This document shows, piece by piece, positions 37,495 to 46,016 of a DNA stretch of 64,000 bases (position 1 is its first letter; the number at the start of each line of letters is the position of its first letter). Source of the DNA: Labilithrix sp. GTDB lineage: Bacteria > Myxococcota_A > Polyangia > Polyangiales > Polyangiaceae. Made by a program: the position numbers and the translations under genes. The notes under the pieces were generated by a model that did not search any database, was not told the DNA's origin, and saw nothing but the letters and a program-made list of their open reading frames with translations. The stretch spans positions 23,316-87,315 of the forward strand of contig JAHBWC010000023.1 in the NCBI GenBank assembly GCA_019637225.1, in the 5' to 3' direction.

Positions 37495-39203
37495 GCCGCG
37501 TCGATCGCCGCGCCTACGCCGCGATGTACGGCCCGACCACGGGCGATCGCGTCACGCTCGGCGACACGGGCCTCGTCGTCGAGGTCGAGCGCGACTTCGC
37601 CGTCTACGGCGACGAGTGCAAGTTCGGCGGCGGCAAGGTCCTCCGCGACGCGCAGGGCCAGCTGGCCGGCGCGCACGACGACGACGCGCTCGACGTCGTC
37701 ATCACCAACGCGCTCGTGGTCGACTGGACCGGCATCTACAAGGCGGACATCGGGATCAAGGGCGGGCGCATCGTCGGCATCGGCAAGGCCGGAAACCCCC
37801 GGGTCATGCTCGGCGTCACGCCCGGCATGATCGTCGGCGTCACCACCGAGGCGATCGCCGGCGAAGGTCACATCGTCACCGCCGGCGGGATCGACGCGCA
37901 CGTGCATTTCATCTGCCCGCAGCAAGCGCACGAGGCGCTCGCGAGCGGCGTCACGACCTTCATCGGCGGCGGCACGGGGCCCGCCACGGGCACGAACGCG
38001 ACGACGTGCACGCCCGGCGTGCGGAACATCGAGCTCATGCTGCTCGCGACCGACACCTTGCCGATCAACATCGGCCTCACCGGCAAGGGCAACTCGTCGC
38101 GCCCCGAGGGCCTCGTCGATCAGATCCGCGCGGGCGCCGTCGGGTTGAAGCTCCACGAGGACTGGGGGACCACGCCGAGCGTGATCGACACGAGCCTCGC
38201 GATCGCGGACGAGGAGGACGTCCAGATCACGATCCACACCGACACGCTGAACGAATCGGGCTACGTCGACGACTCGATCGCCGCGCTGAAGGGCCGGACG
38301 ATCCACACGTACCACACCGAGGGCGCAGGCGGCGGCCACGCCCCCGACATCCTCCGCGTGTGCGGTGAGCCGAACGTCCTGCCGAGCTCGACGAACCCGA
38401 CGCGGCCGTTCACGAAGAACACGCTCGACGAGCACCTCGACATGCTCATGGTCTGCCATCACCTCGACCGGAGCATCCCCGAGGACGTCGCGTTCGCCGA
38501 GAGCCGGATCCGCGGCGAGACGATCGCGGCCGAGGACGTGCTCCACGATCTCGGCGCGCTCAGCATCGTCTCGAGCGACAGCCAGGCGATGGGGCGCGTC
38601 GGCGAGGTCGTCTGCCGGACCTGGCAGACCGCCGCGAAGATGAAGGAGGAGCGTGGGCCGCTGCCCGAGGACAGCCGCGCGAACGACAACTTCCGCGTCC
38701 GCCGATACGTCGCCAAGTACACGATCAACCCGGCGATCGCGCACGGGATGGCGCACGAGATCGGATCGGTCGAGGTCGGCAAGTGGGCCGATCTCGTCGT
38801 GTGGCGCCCCGCGTTCTTCGGGATCAAGCCCGAGCTCGTTCTCAAGGGCGGCTTCATCGCGTGGGCGGAGATGGGCGATCCGAACGCGTCGATCCCGACG
38901 CCGCAGCCGTCGTACATGCGCCCGATGTTCGGGGCGCGCGGCCGGGCGACGGGCGCCACGAGCATCGCGTTCGTCTCGCAGCGCGCGCTCGCGGAGGGCC
39001 GCGTCGGCTCGCTCGGGCTCGACAAGCGGCTCTGCGCGGTGCGGAACTGCCGCGGCATCGGCAAGAAGGACCTCCGCCTCAACTCGGCCTTGCCGTCGAT
39101 GCGGATCGATCCCGAGACGTACCAGGTGTTCGCCGACGGCGCGCTGCTCACCTCGAGCGCCGCGTCACGCGTCGCGCTCTCCCGGCTCTACTCGCTCTTC
39201 TGA
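37491..39203 (+). CDS. ureC: Urease alpha subunit (catalytic)
   Basis: A 570-residue nickel enzyme of the amidohydrolase superfamily, the usual length. Features: [14 protein letters not shown] at the N-terminus, [12 protein letters not shown] (HxH nickel ligands), GLKLHEDWG (the Lys carbamylated to bridge the two nickels), [25 protein letters not shown], and the mobile-flap segment [22 protein letters not shown] with the catalytic His. [16 protein letters not shown] and PMFGARGR segments near the end also match. ATG overlaps the ureAB stop by four bases, so translation is coupled. ureF follows 8 bp downstream. Confidence 0.98.
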   Translation: MSRVDRRAYAAMYGPTTGDRVTLGDTGLVVEVERDFAVYGDECKFGGGKVLRDAQGQLAGAHDDDALDVVITNALVVDWTGIYKADIGIKGGRIVGIGKAGNPRVMLGVTPGMIVGVTTEAIAGEGHIVTAGGIDAHVHFICPQQAHEALASGVTTFIGGGTGPATGTNATTCTPGVRNIELMLLATDTLPINIGLTGKGNSSRPEGLVDQIRAGAVGLKLHEDWGTTPSVIDTSLAIADEEDVQITIHTDTLNESGYVDDSIAALKGRTIHTYHTEGAGGGHAPDILRVCGEPNVLPSSTNPTRPFTKNTLDEHLDMLMVCHHLDRSIPEDVAFAESRIRGETIAAEDVLHDLGALSIVSSDSQAMGRVGEVVCRTWQTAAKMKEERGPLPEDSRANDNFRVRRYVAKYTINPAIAHGMAHEIGSVEVGKWADLVVWRPAFFGIKPELVLKGGFIAWAEMGDPNASIPTPQPSYMRPMFGARGRATGATSIAFVSQRALAEGRVGSLGLDKRLCAVRNCRGIGKKDLRLNSALPSMRIDPETYQVFADGALLTSSAASRVALSRLYSLF

Positions 39204-39211
39204 CGCCTACG

Positions 39212-39907
39212 ATGAGCGCTCCCTCGGCCGATCGACCCGCTCTCCGCCGTGGCGCCGCGCCGGATCGATGGCTCGTCCTCCAGCTCGCGGACGGGACGTT
39301 CCCGAGCGGTGGGTTCGCGCACTCGGCGGGGCTCGAGGCGGCGACCGTGCTCGGCGCGCTCGACGGCGCGGGCATCGAGGCGTTCCTCGACGCGAGTCTC
39401 CGCCAGATCGGGCGAGCTGCCCTCCCCTTCGTGCGCGCCGCGGCGGACGAGCCCGCGCGGCTCGCGGCGCTCGACGACGCCTACGACGCGACGCTGCCGA
39501 TGGTCGCGCCGAATCGCGCGAGCCGTGCGCAGGGGCGCGCGCTCGCAAGCGCCGCGGCGCGGGTCTGGGACCACCTCGGAGGGGTCGCCGAGCACGCGCG
39601 GCTCGGCCCCGCTCACCACGCGCCGGTCTTCGGCGCGGTCTTCGGTGCGCTCGGCGTCTCGCCGGACGACGCGCTCGCGGCGTACCTCCACGGCGCGGCG
39701 CGCGGGATCCTGTCCGCCGGCGTCCGCCTCGGTTTGATCGGGCCGCTCGAGGCGCAGCAGCTTCACGCCGCCCGCGCGCCGCTCTTCGGCGAGCTGGTCG
39801 AGGCCGCGCACGGCCTCGGGCCCGAGGACGCGGCGCAGACGGCGCCGCTCATCGAGATCTTCGCGGCGCTCCACGAGCGTCTCGACGGGAGGATGTTTCA
39901 ATCATGA
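39212..39907 (+). CDS. ureF: Urease accessory protein UreF
   Basis: A 231-residue helical accessory protein. [24 protein letters not shown] is the conserved N-terminal signature, and [33 protein letters not shown] the C-terminal helix motif. UreF gates the GTPase activity of UreG within the UreDFG complex during nickel delivery. The stop overlaps the ureG ATG (ATGA). Confidence 0.93.
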   Translation: MSAPSADRPALRRGAAPDRWLVLQLADGTFPSGGFAHSAGLEAATVLGALDGAGIEAFLDASLRQIGRAALPFVRAAADEPARLAALDDAYDATLPMVAPNRASRAQGRALASAAARVWDHLGGVAEHARLGPAHHAPVFGAVFGALGVSPDDALAAYLHGAARGILSAGVRLGLIGPLEAQQLHAARAPLFGELVEAAHGLGPEDAAQTAPLIEIFAALHERLDGRMFQS

Positions 39908-40749
39908 GCCACTCGCACGACCACGATCCGAGCGACGCGCATGCGCACGACGGCCACGCGCATGCGCACGGCGACCACGTGCACGCCGGGCACGGGCACG
40001 GGCACGGGCACGGGCACGGGCATTCGCACGGGCATTCGCACGGCGACGCGCACGGGCATACGCACGAGCGGTGGAGCGGGCCGGGGCTGTTTCGGACTCG
40101 ACCGCCGCGTCAGGCGCGATCGTTCGCCTCCCGCGCGTTCACCGTCGGTATCGGCGGGCCGGTCGGGAGCGGGAAGACGGCGCTGGTCCTCGCGCTCTGC
40201 GTGAAGCTCCGGGAGCGGATGCGCCTCGGGGTCGTCACCAACGACATCTTCACGCGCGAGGACGCCGAGTTCTTGCATCGCAACGACGCGCTCCCCACGG
40301 GCCAGATCCGCGCGGTCGAGACGGGCGGCTGCCCGCACGCGGCGATCCGTGAGGACATCACGCCGAACCTCGACGCGCTCGAGGACCTGATGCGCGGATG
40401 CGCACCGGAGCTCTTGGTCGTCGAGAGCGGCGGCGACAACCTGGCCGCGCAGTACAGCCGCGAGCTCGTCGACTACACGATCTACGTCGTCGACGTCGCC
40501 GGCGGCGAGAAGGTGCCGCGAAAGGGAGGCCCCGGCGTGACGCAGAGCGATCTGCTCGTCGTCAACAAGATCGACCTCGCGCCCCACGTCGGCGCGAGCC
40601 TCGACGTGATGGCGCGCGACGCAGAGCGCATGCGCCAGGGCGGCCCCGTCGTCTTCACGCGTTGCAACATCGGGGATGGCGTCGACACCGTGATCGAGCA
40701 CGTCCTGGCCGCACGCGCCGAAGCGCTCGCCGCCGCGACGATCGCGTGA
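39904..40749 (+). CDS. ureG: Urease accessory GTPase UreG with His-rich N-terminus
   Basis: A 281-residue SIMIBI GTPase. The conserved part (about 75-281) has [13 protein letters not shown] (P-loop), [29 protein letters not shown] (nickel-binding CPH), [13 protein letters not shown] and [12 protein letters not shown]. Unusually, residues 1-60 are almost entirely His/Gly/Asp with long runs of HG repeats. No ureE lies in the cluster, so this tail probably stores or delivers nickel, a role UreE's His-rich tail plays elsewhere. It is about 70 residues longer than typical UreG. The encoding DNA has tandem CACGGG-type repeats at about 39936-40071. Confidence 0.95.
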   Translation: MSHSHDHDPSDAHAHDGHAHAHGDHVHAGHGHGHGHGHGHSHGHSHGDAHGHTHERWSGPGLFRTRPPRQARSFASRAFTVGIGGPVGSGKTALVLALCVKLRERMRLGVVTNDIFTREDAEFLHRNDALPTGQIRAVETGGCPHAAIREDITPNLDALEDLMRGCAPELLVVESGGDNLAAQYSRELVDYTIYVVDVAGGEKVPRKGGPGVTQSDLLVVNKIDLAPHVGASLDVMARDAERMRQGGPVVFTRCNIGDGVDTVIEHVLAARAEALAAATIA

Positions 40750-40773
40750 TCGCCGCGGTCGGGCCGAGCGGCG

Positions 40774-40794
40774 CGTCGCGTCGCCGCCGCGACG
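40774..40794. terminator. Hairpin between convergent ureG and kinase genes
   Basis: CGTCGCG and CGCGACG pair as a 7-bp stem with a 7-base loop in the 49-bp gap between the two stop codons. No T-run; a bidirectional stop is only possible. Confidence 0.3.
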
Positions 40795-40798
40795 AACG

Positions 40799-42529
40799 CT
40801 ACTCGATGTTCGTGCGGAACTTCCGCGCCGTCGTCGTGCCCGTCGGGGTGGCGGCGGCGCTGCTCGGCGGGGCGGCGGACTTCGCTGCGGACGCGCTCGG
40901 CGGAGGAGCGACCACCTTCGCCTGGGGCGCGGCCGGAGTCGGCCCGGGGACGCGCGCGGTCGCAGGCGCAGCCGTGCGCGCCGCGGGGCTCGACGCGATC
41001 TCGGGCGTGCCCGGACTCGCTGCGGGGTTCGGCGGGACGTCTGCGTTCGGCGGGACGTCTGCGTTCGGCGGGACGTCTGCGTTCGGCGTCTCGTTGGCCG
41101 CGCCCGCCGTCGTCGCAGGCGCTGCGACGGCCGTGGACGCCGGCGTCGGCTCGGCGCTGAGCGCCGCTCCCGTGGCGTCCGTCGGTCCGGCGAAGCCCCC
41201 CTGCGTCGCGACGCGCGCAAGGACCGCCACCGCCGCGACCGCCATCACCGCCCCCGCCACGAGCGCGGCGCGCGACTTCTTGCGCGGCGCCGCTGCGACG
41301 GACGCGGCCGGCGTGCTCGGCGGGAGGCTCGCGCTCGACGAGCGCGGCGTGCTCTCGAGCAGCTGCGTCGCGCCCACGTCCGCGGTGCGAGCTCCCTTCG
41401 CCCGCTTCGCCTCGAGCTCCGCCATCGCGCGCTTCGCGATCTCGGGCGCGTCCTCGGACCACACGATCGGCGTTCCGCCGCTCTTGGAGGTCGGCGTCTC
41501 GGTCTGTGTCCTCGCGAGCGCGGGCGTCGGCGGCCCCACCGCTTCCGACCGCGGCTGCGGCCCGGTGATCGGCGCCCGGAGGCGAGACGCCGGGTAGCCG
41601 CCGCTCAGGTTCTTGAGCGGCGGGCGCTCGCTCGGCAAGGTGACCGCGAACGCCAGGCTCGCGCGGCCCTGCGCGGCGCCCCACGCCGAGAGCTCCTCCT
41701 GGAATTCCCGCGCGGACCCGAAGCGCTGGTCGGCGTCGCGCGCGAGACCCCTCGTCACGATGTCCGCGAACGCCTCGTCGACGTCCGGCGCGAGCTCGCG
41801 GATCGGCCGCGGATCTTCGAGGACGATCTTGAAGAGCAGCTCGTGGAGGTTGTCGCCGCTGTGCGGCATCTCTCCCGTGAGCGCGCGGTAGAAGATGACG
41901 CTCGCGGCGTAGAGATCGGTTCGCCCGTCGACGTCGCGGGCTCCGCGCGCCTGCTCCGGAGACATGTAGAGCGGCGTCCCCATCATCATGCCGGTCGACG
42001 TCATCTCGCCCGGCTCGTCGGCCCGCGGCAGGATCTTCGCGACGCCGAAGTCGAGGATCTTCACGACCTCCGACTTGCCGCGCCCGCGCGCGAGGAACAC
42101 GTTCGCTGGCTTCAGGTCGCGGTGGATGACGCCGACCTGGTGCATCGAGCCGAGGCCTTCGAGGATCTCGAACGCGATGGGCGCGAGCTCCGCGGCGGTG
42201 AGCGTCCCCTTCGTGAGCCGGTCTTCGAGGCTCTCGCCGTCGAGGAACTCCATCACGATGAAGCGCTCGCCGTTCGGCAGGTCTCCGAGGTCGAGCACGT
42301 CGCAGACGTGCGGCGAGCCGATGCGCGCCGACGCGCGCGCCTCGCGCTCGAAGCGCTGCGCGAACTCCGGTGACGAAGCCACGTGCTCGTGGAGCACCTT
42401 GATCGCGACGCGCCGCTCGATGCGGGTGTTCTCGCCCTCGAAGACGGTGCCCATGCCGCCTTCGCCGATGCGGCGCAGGACGCGGTACTTCCCGTCGATG
42501 ACGGTTCCGGGCTCGATGGCGGTCGCCAC
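40799..42529 (-). CDS. Ser/Thr protein kinase with repeat-bearing periplasmic tail
   Basis: A 576-residue kinase. Domain near 14-280: [46 protein letters not shown] long linker with low complexity (about 290-430) precedes one transmembrane helix near 432-450 (AALVAGAVMAVAAVAVLARVA). Outside lies a Pro/Ala/Thr-rich tail with three tandem NADVPP hexamers from an 18-bp repeat, ending RKFRTNIE. It is an RD kinase with intact motifs. It lies downstream (123 bp) of the two-gene TPR/PEGA operon on the same strand, possibly co-transcribed, and converges on ureG. Confidence 0.93.
   Translation of the reverse strand: MATAIEPGTVIDGKYRVLRRIGEGGMGTVFEGENTRIERRVAIKVLHEHVASSPEFAQRFEREARASARIGSPHVCDVLDLGDLPNGERFIVMEFLDGESLEDRLTKGTLTAAELAPIAFEILEGLGSMHQVGVIHRDLKPANVFLARGRGKSEVVKILDFGVAKILPRADEPGEMTSTGMMMGTPLYMSPEQARGARDVDGRTDLYAASVIFYRALTGEMPHSGDNLHELLFKIVLEDPRPIRELAPDVDEAFADIVTRGLARDADQRFGSAREFQEELSAWGAAQGRASLAFAVTLPSERPPLKNLSGGYPASRLRAPITGPQPRSEAVGPPTPALARTQTETPTSKSGGTPIVWSEDAPEIAKRAMAELEAKRAKGARTADVGATQLLESTPRSSSASLPPSTPAASVAAAPRKKSRAALVAGAVMAVAAVAVLARVATQGGFAGPTDATGAALSAEPTPASTAVAAPATTAGAANETPNADVPPNADVPPNADVPPNPAASPGTPEIASSPAARTAAPATARVPGPTPAAPQAKVVAPPPSASAAKSAAPPSSAAATPTGTTTARKFRTNIE
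41027..41080 (+). repeat. 18-bp tandem repeat, three copies, in the kinase tail
   Basis: Three exact 18-bp copies on the plus strand correspond to NADVPP units in the minus-strand kinase. In-frame and coding; copy number may vary. Confidence 0.9.
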
Positions 42530-42652
42530 GTGGATCTTTACAGGCTAGCGCCTCGGTCGCCCGCCGTCACGTCTTCGCTCGGGTGACAGGCGGGCCGCGC
42601 CCGGGCCGCGCCCGCGCCGCATCCCCCGCCCCCTCGCGCCGTCGTCCCCGCG

Positions 42653-43468
42653 CTACTGCGCGGGCTGCGGATCGCTGACTTCGGCGGCGCCCGGCGTATC
42701 GGCGGGGCGATCCCCGTTGAACGTCGCCTCGAGGCCCGGCTCGGTCGCCAGCTGCTCGAAGCGGAACGCGCGCACCCCTCCCCCCTTGCCATCGTCGGTA
42801 TAGACCTCGACGGTGTAGGTCACGCCCGTCTCGATCATGCCGGGGACGAGCACGTCGAACTCGGCGTCCGTGAGCGTCGGCACACGGAACATGCCGACCA
42901 CGCGCCGCGTGCTCGCGTCGCCGACGCGCACCTCGACGCGCTTGCCGGCGAACGGGCCCATGCCCTTCATGTGGATGGTCACGGGCTTGCCGAACTCGGT
43001 GGCGGGGTTCGGCGTGTTGAGGTTCGTGAAGGACTGGTTGTGGTCGAAGACGACGACGTACGCGCCGTTCTCGTCGCGCATGGCGTCGTCGAGCGAGAGG
43101 CGCCACGCGTGGTCGAGGAACGTGTCGGGCCGCGGGTCGTAGGCGCCCGAGTTGTCGTGGTCCGCGTAGAAGTCGAAACGGAACGGTCCGTTCTGCTTCG
43201 GGACGGCGCCCTGCACGAAGAACGATGCGGCGGGGCCGCCGAGCGGAATGATGAACCCGCGCGACTGGATGACGTTCGAGCTGTCGACGACGCGATACTC
43301 GAAGCGCTCGTTCACGTGCGAGGTCATCCCGCGGACGGTGACGCGGAGGTCCGAGAAATTCGACGGCGCCAGGGGCTCGGCCTGCTCGAAGCGACCGAGA
43401 TCGGTGACGACGAAGCACGCGCTCGAGAGCGCGCCGGCGGCGACGGCGAGGAGAAGTCGAGCACGCAT
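42653..43468 (-). CDS. Hypothetical lipoprotein
   Basis: A 271-residue protein with lipobox SSAC near residue 18. The mature part has two or three beta-sandwich-like segments: LRVTVRGMTSHVNERFEYRVVD, FRFDFYADHDNSGAYDPRPDTF (a calcium-loop-like DHDNSGAYD), and VTIHMKGMGPFAGKRVEVRVGD. This suggests surface adhesion or carbohydrate-binding folds. No family is certain. The ATG overlaps the upstream gene's TGA by one base (TGATG), so it is the second gene of a coupled pair. Confidence 0.75.
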   Translation of the reverse strand: MRARLLLAVAAGALSSACFVVTDLGRFEQAEPLAPSNFSDLRVTVRGMTSHVNERFEYRVVDSSNVIQSRGFIIPLGGPAASFFVQGAVPKQNGPFRFDFYADHDNSGAYDPRPDTFLDHAWRLSLDDAMRDENGAYVVVFDHNQSFTNLNTPNPATEFGKPVTIHMKGMGPFAGKRVEVRVGDASTRRVVGMFRVPTLTDAEFDVLVPGMIETGVTYTVEVYTDDGKGGGVRAFRFEQLATEPGLEATFNGDRPADTPGAAEVSDPQPAQ

Positions 43469-44490
43469 CAGAGCGCGAGCCTCCAGTCGCCGAGGAAGCT
43501 CGCCTTGACCGGCGCGGGCGCGGCCTTCGGCTCGGACGACGCCTTCGACACGCGGTAGCCCCAGTAGAGGCCGCCGAGCACGGTGACGGTGCCGAGCACG
43601 AGCAGCAGATCCGTCACGCCCACGAAGGTGCGCGCGCTCGAGCGCTCGCCCTCGAGATCGAAGCTGCGCGGGCAGACGTCGTTCTTGCAGCGCTCCGCGA
43701 TGTCGCTCGTCTTGTTGAGCGCGACGATGCCCGTGATGCCGGCGGCGACGAGCATCGCGCCACCCGCGGCCGTCACGACGATCGGACCGGTCGACGACGG
43801 CCTGTCGTCGGTCGTCGTGATCGCGCGCGGCGGTGGAGCCTCGGGGGGCGCCTTCAAGACGAAGGAGTGCTGCTCCTTCGCGCCGGCGTAGGCCTCGATC
43901 TCCCACGGGGCGTCCTCGCGCCCCGCGATCTTCGCGGTGAAGACGTGGTGTCCGGGCCGAACGCCGAGCTCGATCTTCCCGTTCACGGGGCCGTAGGCGT
44001 TCGTGACGCGCGCGCCGCGCACGGGGACGCGCTCGTCGAGGATCGTCGCCCCAGGCACGTTCACCTCGAGCGAGATTCGCGCGACGCCGACGGTGAGCGT
44101 CTGGAGGTCGCGGACGATCTGCGCGCGCTCGTCGGCGTCGATGTCCGGCACCTCGCGGAGGTAGCGGGAGTACGCGTCGATCGCCTCGCCGTCGCGCTCG
44201 AGGCGCATCGCGCAGAAGCCCATGTTGCCGAGGATCTTCGGCGAACCGGAGATGTCGTAGGCCGTCCGGAACTGACGGTAGGCCTCCTCGACCTTCTCTC
44301 CTTCCGGATCCTGAAGGAGCGCGACGCCCGCGTTGAAGTGCCGCTTGGCCTGCTCGCTGATCGCCGGCGTCGCGGCGGTCGCTTCCGCCGGGGCGGCCGC
44401 CGGGCCCTCTTCCTGGGCCGCGGCGAAGCGAGCCCCGGAGACCACGACCGCCGTCGCGAGCACGGCGAGAGCGCAACGGATCGTTCGCAT
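43468..44490 (-). CDS. TPR/PEGA-like membrane protein with signal peptide
   Basis: A 340-residue protein. The signal peptide (MRTIRCALAVLATAVVVSGARFAAAQ) leads to a TPR region (AKRHFNAGVALLQDP, VEEAYRQFRTAYDISGSPKILGNMGFCAM), then a beta region (ISLEVNVPGATILDERVPVRGARV, GVRPGHHVFTAKIAG) of PEGA type, and two hydrophobic helices with a Cys pair between (CKNDVCPRSF). Its layout is that of the 17.3-kb protein. Start at the ATG giving a normal signal; the GTG-led longer form is rejected. First gene of the pair with the downstream lipoprotein, and upstream of a kinase. Confidence 0.8.
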   Translation of the reverse strand: MRTIRCALAVLATAVVVSGARFAAAQEEGPAAAPAEATAATPAISEQAKRHFNAGVALLQDPEGEKVEEAYRQFRTAYDISGSPKILGNMGFCAMRLERDGEAIDAYSRYLREVPDIDADERAQIVRDLQTLTVGVARISLEVNVPGATILDERVPVRGARVTNAYGPVNGKIELGVRPGHHVFTAKIAGREDAPWEIEAYAGAKEQHSFVLKAPPEAPPPRAITTTDDRPSSTGPIVVTAAGGAMLVAAGITGIVALNKTSDIAERCKNDVCPRSFDLEGERSSARTFVGVTDLLLVLGTVTVLGGLYWGYRVSKASSEPKAAPAPVKASFLGDWRLAL

Positions 44491-44622
44491 CGCACAACCG
44501 ATTATCGCGTCGGGGGCACGACTGGCAAGGATCGAGTGTCGGCGTGCCGAAGCGCGCATGCCCACGTCCGTCCGCCGGATCGAGGCGTCGCGCGCCTCAC
44601 GCCGACCGAGAGCGCCGGAGGT

Positions 44623-45642
44623 TCAGGGCCGGATCCCCCAAAGCTCATCTTTCTGGTCGCGCGTCATGAGCTGCTTCATCGCGTCGAGCAGCGGGCGTCC
44701 TTCGTGGAGCACGCGGTAGACCTGCTCGGTGATCGGGACGTCGACCCCGTGCCGCTGCGCGAGCTGCCACGCGGCGCGCGCCGTGAGGAAGCCCTCCGCG
44801 ACCGTACGCTGGGAGGCCAGGTAGCCGGCGGGATCGACCCCCTCCGCCACCTTCAGTCCGAGCGTCCGGTTTCGCGACAGCGCGCCCGTAGTGGTGAGAA
44901 TGAGATCGCCGACGCCCGAGAGCCCCATGAACGTCAGCGGATCGCCGCCGAGGGCCGCGCCGAGCCTCGCCATCTCCGAGAGGCCGCGCGTCACGAGCGC
45001 GGCGCGCGCGTTGGTCCCGAGCCCTAGCCCGTCGCAAGCGCCGGCGGCGATGGCGAGGACGTTCTTCAGCGCTCCGCCGACCTCGACGCCGATCGGATCT
45101 TTGCTCGTGTAGACGCGGAAGAACGGCGCGTGGAGCGCGGCCTGCACCTCCGTCGCCGAGGCCTCATCGCGTGACGCCACGACCACGTCCGTCGGCAGGC
45201 CGGACGCCACCTCGCGCGCGAAGCTCGGACCGGAGAGCACGACGAGGGCCTCGGGATCGGCGTCGGGCAGCGCCTGGGCGACGACGTCGAGCATCAGGAG
45301 GAGGCTCTCGTTCTCGATGCCCTTGGTGGCGATCGCGACGCGGGCCGCGCGGGGCACGTGCGGCGCGATCGAGGCGGCGACCGAGCGGAGGAAGGCCGAC
45401 GGCGGCACGAGCACGACGAGGTCGGCCGCCTCGAGGACCTCTCGGGGGTCGGTCGATGCGCGGATCGACGGAGGGAGCGGGACGCCGGCGAGCAGCGGCC
45501 GGTTCTCGTGGAGCTCGTTCACGTCGCGCGCGACGTCAGCCTCGCGCGCCCAGAGTCGAACGTCATGACCGAGGCGCGCCGCGTGCGCGGCGAGCGCGGT
45601 GCCCCAAGCTCCTGCGCCGATGACGGCCACCGCCTTCTTCAC
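44623..45642 (-). CDS. gpsA: Glycerol-3-phosphate dehydrogenase [NAD(P)+]
   Basis: A 339-residue cytoplasmic enzyme reducing dihydroxyacetone phosphate to sn-glycerol-3-phosphate for phospholipid synthesis. The N-terminal Rossmann motif is VIGAGAWGTALA. LSGPSFAREVA, EVGGALKNVLAIAAG (catalytic Lys) and GLSGVGDLILTTTGALSRNR mark the family. The ATG has no strong ribosome binding site but matches the family start. Terminal residues KDELWGIRP are a little longer than usual. Confidence 0.96.
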   Translation of the reverse strand: MKKAVAVIGAGAWGTALAAHAARLGHDVRLWAREADVARDVNELHENRPLLAGVPLPPSIRASTDPREVLEAADLVVLVPPSAFLRSVAASIAPHVPRAARVAIATKGIENESLLLMLDVVAQALPDADPEALVVLSGPSFAREVASGLPTDVVVASRDEASATEVQAALHAPFFRVYTSKDPIGVEVGGALKNVLAIAAGACDGLGLGTNARAALVTRGLSEMARLGAALGGDPLTFMGLSGVGDLILTTTGALSRNRTLGLKVAEGVDPAGYLASQRTVAEGFLTARAAWQLAQRHGVDVPITEQVYRVLHEGRPLLDAMKQLMTRDQKDELWGIRP

Positions 45643-45717
45643 GAGCGCGAGGATACCGCGATTCGCCGGCGGCTCGCGGCGGTCGATCCCGCTCCGCGAC
45701 CGCAGCGACGCTCTGCG

Positions 45718-45894
45718 TCACCAGGCGTACTGCCGGACCAGCGCGACGTGCGGAGGCGTGTCGACGACGTGCGGCGTGTCGGCGGCCGGCGGCGGCTGCG
45801 ACGTTCCGGCCTGGGCGTGCTTCACGATGAGCGGACGGCTCGGCGGCGACCCTGCGCGATGCGGACGGACGTAGTAGCGGTACTGACACGGCAT
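45718..45894 (-). CDS. Hypothetical small protein
   Basis: A 58-residue protein beginning MPCQYRYYVRPHRAG and ending HVALVRQYAW. It is Pro/Arg/Tyr-rich and unrecognised. A strong ribosome binding site (GAGGGG, 7 bases upstream) supports translation. It lies downstream of the HelD-like gene on the same strand (122 bp). Role unknown. Confidence 0.5.
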   Translation of the reverse strand: MPCQYRYYVRPHRAGSPPSRPLIVKHAQAGTSQPPPAADTPHVVDTPPHVALVRQYAW

Positions 45895-46016
45895 GGCGAC
45901 CCCTCGTCGGGGGCGCTTGTGCCCCGGATCCGGGCCGAGGAGAAGACGACGATCGGGAAACGCAGCGTTTCCAAATCGTGCAGGGCGCGGACCGTCGCCC
46001 GCGCGCCGCCGGCCGA

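Noticed and set aside
39904..40080. UreE fused to UreG
   Set aside because: The N-terminal extension is only His/Gly/Asp repeats and lacks a UreE fold; it is a metal-binding tail.
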